Origin: Brachycybe producta
Taxonomy: Eukaryota > Arthropoda > Diplopoda > Playtdesmida > Andrognathidae
NCBI GenBank assembly: GCA_036925085.1
Contig: JAUPFP010000084.1
Location: 528,268-592,267, forward strand
DNA length: 64,000 nucleotides
Direction of reading: 5' to 3'
The notes beneath the pieces are model-generated. The model saw nothing but the letters and a program-made list of their open reading frames with translations, made no database searches and was not told the origin of the DNA. Position numbers and translations under genes: made by a program. The stretch's first letter is position 1, and every line of letters begins with the position of its first letter. Shown piece by piece: positions 55,745-64,000 of this stretch.

Positions 55745-56035
55745 CTCGTTTATAAACAGCTAATAATTCTGTCATTCAGGTGCAAAATAAAGAGAAATTC
55801 TGAATGTGTTTTAGAAACTAGAAGGATAACTAAATAACATACGGCTATTTTCAAGTTGTTATCGTTCAAAATAAGCTTTTTATGCAAATTTCAAAATGAT
55901 TCAACTCTAAAAAGACGATATTTTTATAATTGAAAGTTTTATTTTGAAAGATAATAAATTAAAAATATACTTAAGGGATTGGAGCTGCTCTTCTAGTTTC
56001 TAATACACTTTCAAGTTACTGTTGTTTACGAACAG
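55745..56035 (+). mobile_element. FB1 foldback element
   Basis: AAACAGCTAATAATTCTGTC, GTTTTAGAAACTAGAAGGAT, CAAAATGATTCAACTCTAAA, TTTTATTTTGAAAGATAATA, GCTCTTCTAGTTTCTAATAC. Confidence 0.85.
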
Positions 56036-56308
56036 ATGATTTTCAAACACTTAATTATTCTGTATTTCACGAGCAAAATTAAGAACGACTAGAACGTTAT
56101 TTTAGAAACTAGAAGGGTAACTAAATCACTTAAGACTGCATTTTCACGTTGATTATCTTTCAAAATAAACTTTTTTTTGAAAGCACAACAGAATAATACC
56201 CTTAAATAATTGAGCTACCCTTCTAGTTTCTAAACCACATTCAAGTTTCTCTTCACTTTGCACCTGAAAGACAGACGATTACAATTTTTAAGTTTAAAAC
56301 CACCTTAA
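56024..56308. mobile_element. FB1 copy lacking the loop
   Basis: Overlaps the end of the previous copy. TTTTAGAAACTAGAAGGGTA, ATCTTTCAAAATAAACTTTT runs into TTGAAAGCACAACAG without a loop, then CTACCCTTCTAGTTTCTAAA to TTAAAACCACCTTAA. Confidence 0.8.
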
Positions 56309-56659
56309 ATCATAATTTTTATTTAAAAATAAGACACATTTAGAAGTTTAATTTGAAACATTTAGACCTTTTTTTTTGTTATTTTAAAGTCTAAAATACT
56401 AGAATTATACGTGTAGAAAAGAAAAAAAAAGTTCGTTGCACCAAAATTTGCATCTAATGTAAAACAAGTCTTGAAACGACGCGACAGATGTTCACATAAA
56501 AAAGTGAGCTGATGACCTAAAATGACCGCTAAAAATCCTTTCATGGATTTTACAATTTTAGCCCACTTTCAATTTGACTTAAAATGTAGGCGAGTCACCA
56601 CAATTAGCTTCATTTTTATTATACACACTTGTAAAAAACATTAAATACCTTGAATGACA

Positions 56660-57040
56660 CTATTTTATGATCATATCTTTCAAAATAAACGTTTCAATTT
56701 TAAAGTTTCTAACAACTTTGTAATTACTTTTAAAAGGGGGGGGTGGCTTGGTTTTAAATTGTAAACTGTAAACGGGCCACTCTTCTAGTTTCTAAAATAC
56801 TTTCTAGTAGAGACCAACAATGTGCAAAAAATTGAAGCCCAGCCCAGCCCAGCCCATGAGACTTTATACCAGGCCCAGCCCACCAGGCACACAAAGCCCA
56901 TGAAGCCCACCAGCCCAACATAAAAATGCCAGCCCAAGCAAAGCCCAGCCATTGGGCTGGGCTGGGCTTTTGCAAAAGTCCACCGGGTCCATGGGCTTTA
57001 TGTAGGTCTCTACTTTCTAGTTTTTCTTTAGAACACTAAA
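56660..57040. mobile_element. degraded FB1 copy carrying a nested insertion
   Basis: ATATCTTTCAAAATAAACGT at left; the right arm CCACTCTTCTAGTTTCTAAA is followed by the 56809-57011 insertion, then resumes AGTTTTTCTTTAGAAC. Confidence 0.65.
56809..57011. mobile_element. 203-bp AGCCC-rich foldback element with 10-bp target duplication
   Basis: ACTTTCTAGT flanks both sides (56799-56808, 57012-57021). Ends AGAGACC...GGTCTCT, then inverted GTGCAAAA/TTTTGCAAAAG. Interior is (AGCCC)n on one side and GGGCTGGGCT on the other, making a GC-rich hairpin in AT-rich DNA. A 9-10-bp duplication is typical of Mutator-like elements; that assignment is inference. Confidence 0.7.
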
Positions 57041-57316
57041 GAAACTAGAAGAGTTATTTCACAATAGTTTCATGTTGATATCTTTCAAAATGAACATTTT
57101 ATAGAGAGAAATTAAAACATCGTTTGCTTAAAGTTGTATTATTCTCAAACTAACACAGAAAACTTATTTTGAAAGATATCAACATGAAAATAATATTGAG
57201 TGATTGAGTTACCCTTCTAGTTTCTAGAATATATTCAAGTCTCTCTTCATTTTGCACTCAAAAGATAAAATAATCAAGAGTTCAAAGGACATTTACACCA
57301 TTTAAAACCACCATAA
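57038..57316 (-). mobile_element. FB1 foldback element
   Basis: AAGAAACTAGAAGAGTTATT, GATATCTTTCAAAATGAACA, loop CGTTTGCTTAAAGTTGTATT, GAGTTACCCTTCTAGTTTCT, ending TTTAAAACCACCATAA. Confidence 0.85.
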
Positions 57317-57663
57317 TATATAATAAATAAGAGAAAGACTTTTTTTTTCAACCTTGCACCTGAGAATTTTTTTTTTCTCTTTCAAAATTTCATAAACTTT
57401 CACTACAAAAAGAAGAAGAGGCCATGGACACCTAGAAAAGGTCATGGTCAGCTGACCTCAGACCCACACGCGCACCTGGCCATTTTTCGTGAGAAAACTG
57501 AAGAGTTAAAAAAGGGGTAAAAATAAAGAAACCAAAATTAAGAATTCAAGAGAAGACATCAAATGTCAAAAATGATTTATCAAATAGAAAATATTACGTA
57601 AAATTCTAACTGTAAAATTTAATATTTTCTAAAAAAAAGAAAAATTTGTAGACAAAATTTATT

Positions 57664-58335
57664 TTAAGGTGGTTTTTTAAAGTTGTGAAACGCGTCTTCA
57701 ATTCTTTTAGGTGCAAAATTAAAAAAAAACTAGAAGGGTAGCTCAATCACCTAATACCTATAGTACTCACACGTCTGATAATTTAAATGCATTTAAATAA
57801 TAAACGTGTTCTACAGAGCCCTGTGAAGGCCAAACGAACAATATGTCGTCGAATTCAATTTATTCAGTTAATAATCTGAAAATATTGAGTTAATACTTAA
57901 CTATAATTTATATAAACTATTGATTTAGTATTTCAATTTTAAGATATTAATAATAAAGTCAACTTTTTATTTGGTTCGACATGTCCTTAACTGGATTCCG
58001 TATAATTCACACCTAAACACATTTAATTTGAATTCATTTAACTCATGTGTGTGTGCAAGGTATAAGGGTATTTTCATGAAACTATCGTTTAAAATAAGCT
58101 ATTTATAGACAAAATTTTAAAAATATCGTCTGCTAACAGATGAATCATTTTCAAACTCGTGTAAAAAGCTTACTTTAAAAAAGTGTTAGAAAGTAGAATC
58201 ACTTAATTGTAGTTTCATGTTTGATATATTTCAAAATAAACTTTTCATAGAACTAAGTTGTTGTATGAAAAGTTTATTTTGAAAGATATCAAAACAATTA
58301 AATAATTGAGCTACCCTTCTAGTTTCTAACCACCT
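57664..58335 (-). mobile_element. FB1 element(s) interrupted by the PIF/Harbinger-like element
   Basis: Outer left TTAAGGTGGTTTTTTAAAG, AACTAGAAGGGTAGCTCAAT, then copy B, then AAGGGTATTTTCATGAAACT, loop CGTCTGCTAACAGATGAATC, a second left arm (GTTAGAAAGTAGAATCACTT) and final right arm CTACCCTTCTAGTTTCTAAC. Two merged FB1 copies seem likely. Confidence 0.75.
57755..58062. mobile_element. PIF/Harbinger-like non-autonomous element, copy B
   Basis: 308 bp between TAA duplications (57752-57754, 58063-58065). TACCTATAGTACTCACACG start, GTGTGTGTGCAAGGTA end. High similarity to copy A over the whole length. Inserted in CTTAAGGG of an FB1 left arm. Confidence 0.8.
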
Positions 58336-58849
58336 TATGTATATATTTGAATCTCTGCACCGGTGTGGTCTTAACAAAATTCACGATAACCTCCTCCTCC
58401 TCCACCCCACCCCCAAAAAACTTCCCATAAAACATTTATAGTTTATTATTGAATATTTCTCATTTTATAAATATAGAAAAAAAAGCATCAATATCACATT
58501 TTATATTTTGTCGTCTTCAAATTTCCGCTTTATCGAATATTTTGACACCCACCTTCCTTCCTCCTTTTATTATTATTGCCAATTTTAAAAGAGAAAATAG
58601 CTCAAATTGTAGTAAAAATGTAATAAGAACCAGAAAGGTAAAAAAAGAACAATTTTTGATATTGTGTTTATAATAATATATTAATAAATAATAAAACCGA
58701 CTAATTTTAAATTGAATGGAGGAATTTTCATAATTGCCACAAAATAACCTAAAAGTGGAAAATCAATTATTCCAGAAATTCACTAGTCAATCTTGTAAAA
58801 CTACCAATTACTAGCATTTTAGGCAATATGCAATATATATAACGCATTA

Positions 58850-59150
58850 AGGTGGTTTAAAATAATTGTAAAAACCCGCCAAACTCTTTAATTATTTTTG
58901 GCTTTCAGGTACAAAATGAAAAGAAATGTGAAATGTTTTAGAAACTAGAAGGGTTGCTGGATTACTTAAGAATATTTTCATATTCGATATCTTTTATAAT
59001 AAGTTTTTTTTAATCTTTTTTAATAAGTTTTTAAACAGAAGTTATTTCTTATTTTTCTAAAAAAAAGTTTATTTTGAAAGATTGAAAATAACGACGAAGT
59101 AATTCAGCTACCATTCTAGTTTATAATAAACTTTAAATTTCTCCTTAGCC
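58850..59150 (+). mobile_element. FB1 foldback element
   Basis: Outer left TTAAGGTGGTTTAAAATAAT, GTTTTAGAAACTAGAAGGGT, AAAAGTTTATTTTGAAAGAT, CTACCATTCTAGTTTATAAT. Confidence 0.8.
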
Positions 59151-59679
59151 TATGAATACTAAAATCGAGCGATTTGTTATAAATTGACTATAGTTACTTT
59201 GCAAAACAATTGATTTTACACTTTGCCGTCCATTATATGCAGTATATATTTGTATAAAATAATAAAAGAAGAAAAGAGAAAACCCCACGGATCGTTCATT
59301 ATTCAACATTATTTTCATTCTCATCTCTAATTCTTTTCTAATAAAATTCTATTCTTTACTAGAATAAAAATGACAATATAAAAAAAATCCAATAATTCGG
59401 TGCTTTTTTAGCCTTGGTTATCTTTTTAAACAGAGCTTTATTATATTTATTGCAACTTAACTCCACCTACAAAAATGCGTTTTCTACTCTCTATTTATTG
59501 AGACAAAAGATCTGTGTGTCTGATATCACCTTTTGTGATACAAAATAAAACACAATATTCGATTTTGAAGCTACAATTTGTAACTATATAATAGTGTTTG
59601 CAGAGTGTTCCAGAAGTCAGGTATCATTGTTGGAAGATCATAACTAAGTCATTAGATAGGACGTCGAGATCCTTGCGGA

Positions 59680-59955
59680 ATGGTCTCAGGACTGGCCTGT
59701 GGAATGGTCTGCAAAATGGCCCGAGGAAAAGCCTGGAAAGGAATTGTGGAAAAGCCTGTGGAATGGTCTGTAAGATAGCCTGAGGAATGACCTGTGGAAG
59801 GAATTGTAGAATAACCTGAAGAATTCTCTGTGGAATGGCCTGAAGAATGGCCTGTGGAATATCCTTGCCAAAAGACCAGTGGAAAGGATTGTTGAAAGAC
59901 CTGAAAAATGGCCTGTGAAATGGCTTGAGGAAGGGATTTTGGAAGGACTTGTCTA
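59680..59955. repeat. degenerate 15-bp minisatellite, GGCCTGTGGAATGGT type
   Basis: About 18 units of GRCCTGWGGAATG with variants GAATTGTGGAAAA. Period 15 keeps one frame open on each strand, giving repetitive PFHRPFxRxF or GxWNGLxN peptides; no start context or similarity supports a gene. Confidence 0.75.
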
Positions 59956-60049
59956 CATCAGGAACAGTTTTGGACACACTGAGCACGTTCTTGTGAATAA
60001 TGGCGCCATCTATAAAAAGTAATAAAATAAACTAGTACAAAAAGAAACA

Positions 60050-60202
60050 ATGACACTCGCTTAACGATAGGAGGAAAGCTCTTATCCTGAAAATCGTATC
60101 GTTAACCGAATCATCATTGAAATAAATGTACTTATATTGGTTTCGTCAACTACATTATAGCGAGGTATCGTTCTCATATGTAACGTTAAGCGAGGTATGA
60201 CT
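60050..60202. mobile_element. possible Tigger-like miniature element (about 153 bp)
   Basis: TGACACTCGCTTAACGATA at the left and CGTTAAGCGAGGTATGACT at the right are imperfect inverted repeats; the internal AGCGAGGTATCG repeats the motif. AGTCATACCTCGCTTAACG resembles Tigger-type ends (CATACCTCG). Confidence 0.45.
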
Positions 60203-60667
60203 TTACTTATGATCAATGCCAGACATTATGAGACATTCTGTATAATGAAAACCTTGCTACCCATTATCCTTTTAAACTTTACAATAGAAGGTATATCATA
60301 TAAATGCTTTATTATGTTTCAAATTGAACAATTAAGGGAGGGGGGTGAAACTTCAAAGAGAGGGGCGATCCCCGGGGAGGGGGATGAAGGGGAGAACCGA
60401 GGGGAATCTTCCTTTTTTTAATAAATTCAACTCATTGTAATCATCTATAAAATTATTACTCTTCTTTTGTGTTTAAAACTCATCCGTATAATTTTGCAAA
60501 AGTAACAAAATATCTTGTATTATGAACAATTTCCGTCTTTAACAATATAGTAGATACGTGAATTTATAATATAAAATCAATTAAAGATGCTATAATTAGT
60601 AACTATCAATTAATTTAACTAAATTCTATTCATTAGTTGACAATAATAGGAAATAGAATTATCAAAC

Positions 60668-60958
60668 TCACTTAGAACTCTGGTTATTCTACGTTTTGGA
60701 AGCTACACTAAAGAGAAATTGAATGCCTGTTAGAAACTAGAAAGGTAGCTCAATCATTTAAAGGATATTTTCATGTTAATATATTTCAAAATAAGCTTTT
60801 TATGTCAGTTTGAAAGTACAACCCAACTTTAAGCAGACGACATTTTAAAATATGTTTTCTATAAAAATTTATTTTGAAAAATATCAAAACATGAAAATAC
60901 ACTTAAAAGTGATTGAGCTACCCTTCTAGTTTTTAAAATACTTTCAAGTTTCTCTTAA
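60668..60958 (+). mobile_element. FB1 foldback element
   Basis: CTCTGGTTATTCTACGTTTT, GTTAGAAACTAGAAAGGTAG, loop CCCAACTTTAAGCAGACGAC, GAGCTACCCTTCTAGTTTTT. Confidence 0.85.
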
Positions 60959-61305
60959 AGTGGTTTTAAAGTGTAAACTTCTGTCAAACTCTGGTTTTAT
61001 TCTGTCGTTCAGATACAAAATGAAGAGAAACTTGAATGTGTTTTAGAAACTAGAAAGGTTAGTCGCAATCACTTAATGGTATTTTTCATGTTGATAATCT
61101 TTCAAAATAAGCTTTTTATAGAAGATCAGTTTAAAAATGATTCACCTAGAAATAGGTGACATTTTTGAGTAAATTTTGTCTATAAAAAGTTTATTTTTTA
61201 AAAAATATCAAAATGATAATATCCTTAAATAATTGAGCTACTCTTCTAGTTTCTATAAAACCCTTTGCAGTTTCTCTTAGTTTTCCTCTTAAAAAATCAT
61301 CCAAA
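60957..61305 (+). mobile_element. FB1 foldback element with clear outer end
   Basis: AAAGTGGTTTTAAAGTGTAA, GTTTTAGAAACTAGAAAGGT, ATCTTTCAAAATAAGCTTTT, TATAAAAAGTTTATTTTTTA, CTACTCTTCTAGTTTCTATA. Head to tail with the previous copy. Confidence 0.85.
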
Positions 61306-62139
61306 ATAACTACTAACTTTCTAAAAAAGATTTAGGTATTGTGCACATTGCCTAAAACGTCATTCATCAGGCAGAATGACAATGAACTCGACATTTTTTC
61401 TCTCTCGCCAAATTGACTAGTTGTTGTGTACAATGACTAATTTCTGCCAATTTTGGCGGTAACCTTTTAAGATTAATATTCTTATCTCTGTGTCTCTCCC
61501 TTTAAACGTCAGAAGAAGAAAAAGTAATTTAGTTTTCATTTTAGAAAAAAAATAAATAAATGTAAAGTGTGTGTAATGCTGCGTAATGTGTTACAAGGGG
61601 GAACTTGTGGTGTATTGCGGTGATAGCCAATTACAAGGCGCGAGTTTGCATGTAAAACGACCATAAGATGAAACTACAACAAAAAAATGTTATATATATT
61701 TCATCATTACAATTGTATTTTGTATCTTTTTTTCTTTCTTTAACATATATTTCCCCAAAGACATACATAACGTAAGTGTATTTATGCGTGCCTATATGTA
61801 TATTTGCCCAATTGCCCATTATTCAAAACAACTGTCCATTTTTTGCCATTTTTTATTTTGCCAAAAAAAAAAACATTTATATTCACAAACTGACATCCAC
61901 ACTTATCATATATAACATTAGATATGCAAAAATCATGTTAAGAATTTCTTTTTGTTTCTATTTTTTCTAGTATTCTTCCATAACTTGAATAACTTCTTCC
62001 TGAGAAACTGTTTTACATTTTCTTTCTTTTTCTTAAATTAGAATGTCATAACTTTTCTTTTACCTATTTTTGTAAATTTTATTCAAAATGAATGTAAATT
62101 TATCTGCATTTTGAAATAAAACTCAAAGAGGGGAAAAAA
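61306..62139. other. no gene seen
   Basis: AT-rich, low complexity. Confidence 0.5.
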
Positions 62140-62390
62140 CGAAAGCGTTTTTATTTTGGAAACTAGAAGTGTAAATGAATCGCTTAAGTATATTTTCATG
62201 TAGCAGGTTTTTAGCAGTTTTTTTAAATGTTTTTAGACTTTTTTAGTCCAACTTGAAGTGAAAAAAGATGGAGAATTTTAAATAAATCTAAAATAATTTT
62301 AAGTGGTTCTTTTTCTCTTCTAGTTTCTTAAAACACTCAATTTCTTCTTACTGTTGCTTATTAAGCAGAAAATCAGAATAATAAATTTCA
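62140..62390. mobile_element. diverged FB1 copy
   Basis: GGAAACTAGAAGTGTAAATG, CGCTTAAGTATATTTTCATG; right TTTCTCTTCTAGTTTCTTAA. Confidence 0.65.
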
Positions 62391-62435
62391 AATTTTCATT
62401 TATAAACGTATATCAAATATACAGTAAAAGCCTTT

Positions 62436-62555
62436 AAAGTAATTCATTTACTCTTCTAGTTTCTAAAACATTTATAAAGTAATTCGTTTACTCTTCTAGT
62501 TTCCAAAACATTTATAAAGTAATTCGTTTACTCGTCTAGTTTCTAAAACATTTAT
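62436..62555. repeat. three exact-period 40-bp tandem units of an FB1 right end
   Basis: AAAGTAATTCGTTTACTCTT then CTAGTTTCTAAAACATTTAT, starting at 62436, 62476 and 62516. Units differ at only a few bases (C/G in TTCATTT/TTCGTTT, CTCTT/CTCGT, TTTCT/TTTCC). A partial fourth (AAAGTAATTTAT) and another right end (CATCTTCTAGTTTCTAAAAA) follow. Confidence 0.9.
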
Positions 62556-62639
62556 AAAGTAATTTATAAAGTAATTATCGACCCATCTTCTAGTTTCTAA
62601 AAAAAACACTTATTGAAAAAACACACAAGAGAAAACTCA

Positions 62640-64000
62640 AAAAATTCTACATCCATTGTTTTTATTATTCATTTGCATAATTTACAATTTAATTGCTTAT
62701 AAAAACAAATACTTAAATTAGATTTTTATGCTTTTTTTATATATAAAAATTTCATTCAAAAATTAAGTTGTTGTTAAATATTCTATAAAAAAAGACCAAT
62801 AAATTTCATCCCAAACTCAAAATAAACTATCTTTTCTTAAAGATAATGATGATTATTTAAAAAAACAAAGCTTAACAAGAAAGTTCATAAACACAATTAA
62901 GCTTTAATTATGGTCACAATTTAGTGTGTTAAACAAGAGATAATGATGTTTAAAAACAAGAGATCAATGTTTATTTTTTCTTCTCCCATTTTATCTTTCT
63001 TATATAATATACAATATAATATATAATGAAAGATTTTACGAGTCTATTAGAAAAGAGAGAAATGCTTTTAATAGACCGTAAGGAGGAGGAGGAAGGGGCC
63101 CTCAAGTCATAATAAAAACAACTTGTTTCTCAACGTCCCTAATTATATCTCAGGAAATCTTTTAATATTGATCAAATTGCACAACTTAAAAAGGGTAGAA
63201 AAGGTGATTTGGAGGATGAGGGCCACACAAAGGGCCAATTTACAAGAGAAAATGCCTTTACACACACATTTGCACGTTTATAAAAGCATAAAAAGATTCA
63301 CCAAAAGGGTCCTAACTAAATATTGGCTCTCAAATCTTTTTTTTTTTTTTTGGGGGGGGGGGTTAAATTTATAGTTGTCATCACTTGGTAAGAATAACGA
63401 GAAGAAAACTGAGGGGCCAATTTGTGGCCCCCCACACTAGCTACATTAGCAAAGAGAGACGCGACATGAACGAAAATCATGTTCGATATTCATTAAGATT
63501 CACAAAGATTCACAACCACATCATTTTATATAGCAAGTCATTTCCCTTTTTATCCGCGTTGCACTGGACATTAAGAATAGAATTGAAATCTGAAAATCCA
63601 TTAAAAACGCGGATAAAAAGTAAAATGGCTCACTGTACCATACGAGATTCAATAACACACCCTTGTGTCTTGTCCCGCTTGGACATTAACTACCAAAGTG
63701 AAAATAAAACGGCCCAGGAAAAGATATTTGCTCGGCCCTATTGAGCAACAAACAAAAAACCGGCCTCGAAACTTCATTATAAAATGGGTCCATCATCGGC
63801 CTTCAAACTAAGCGGCCATCCCGAAAAAAATGCCCAATTTCCCCAATAGGAAAGTCCGCCCCCTGTTACATCATAAAAGAGGCTCACGGTGGCCCTGTTC
63901 ATCAAAAAGGTTAGCCAACTCAGAGAAACCGAGCTTGAAAAGCGAAGTTATTTCGAAGATTGAAGAAAACAAGAGCGAAAAAAAGGACAGAAAAATCATT
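62640..64000. other. no gene proved; GC-richer terminal end
   Basis: 62640-63050 is AT-rich. 63380-64000 is less repetitive and GC-richer, with repeated GGCC and a 119-codon plus frame (63385-63744) lacking a recognisable domain. It may be the edge of a neighbouring gene's promoter, but nothing here proves that. Confidence 0.35.

Noticed and set aside
59598-59986. Repetitive PF/HR-rich and NGL-rich frames
   Set aside because: Translations of a 15-bp minisatellite; open because the period is a multiple of three.
2391-62600. FB1 GAAACTAGAA core as heat-shock elements
   Set aside because: GAA units are not in the alternating 5-bp arrangement of a heat-shock element; similarity is superficial.
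699-62610. Regularly recurring FB1 arms as a CRISPR-like array
   Set aside because: Spacing is irregular (hundreds to thousands of bp), arms are inverted, and the genome is eukaryotic with spliced genes.
63385-63744. 119-codon plus frame near the right edge
   Set aside because: No recognisable domain; starts without context. Left as possible but unsupported.

Overview
The window reads as AT-rich nuclear DNA from an invertebrate animal. It has one multi-exon gene with GT-AG introns, no operons, and large amounts of small inverted-repeat transposons, microsatellites and long C/G homopolymer runs. The phylum cannot be fixed from the sequence. The gene has an N-terminal SNAG motif, which vertebrate Gfi1/Gfi1b have and Drosophila Senseless is reported to lack, so a Drosophila-like fly is unlikely.

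The only protein-coding gene I can support is a Gfi1/Senseless/PAG-3-type zinc-finger transcription factor on the minus strand. It has four coding exons: 28489-28384, 23410-22802, 20943-20089 and 19706-19369. All three introns are phase 1 with consensus GTAAG donors and CAG acceptors. The exons join into an uninterrupted 635-residue frame: SNAG motif, acidic and serine-rich region, a PLNLS CtBP-type motif, a His/Gln tract, then six C2H2 fingers. A perfect inverted pair of ATGCAAAT octamers lies just 5' of the start codon.

Most of the other ~62 kb is repeat. About 50 full or partial copies of one foldback family, here called FB1 (my label), occur across the window, including all three introns of the gene. 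An FB1 copy is about 300 bp. Each arm carries the core GAAACTAGAAGGGTAGCTCA followed by GATATCTTTCAAAATAAAC. A ~60-bp asymmetric loop gives each copy a direction. Outer ends read TTAAGGTGG...CCACCTTAA.

Several other elements sit inside FB1 or inside each other, giving a readable order of insertion. Two copies of a ~310-bp element with TTA/TAA target duplications (PIF/Harbinger-like) are inserted in the same CTTAAG site of two FB1 arms. A 203-bp element with a 10-bp target duplication sits in an FB1 end. A 329-bp hAT-like element with an 8-bp duplication sits in one of two direct repeats, the other serving as the empty site. There is also a 204-bp foldback element with an 8-bp duplication, an 822-bp Tigger/pogo-like element with CAGTAGAATC ends, further foldback families, and minisatellite arrays.

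Region by region: 1-19.3 kb is repeats downstream of the gene; 19.3-28.5 kb is the gene; 28.5-29.4 kb is the candidate promoter side; 29.4-64 kb is intergenic DNA with dense FB1 clusters at 38-41, 42.9-45, 52.5-58.4 and 60.6-62.6 kb. No rRNA, tRNA, CRISPR or intact transposase gene was recognised.
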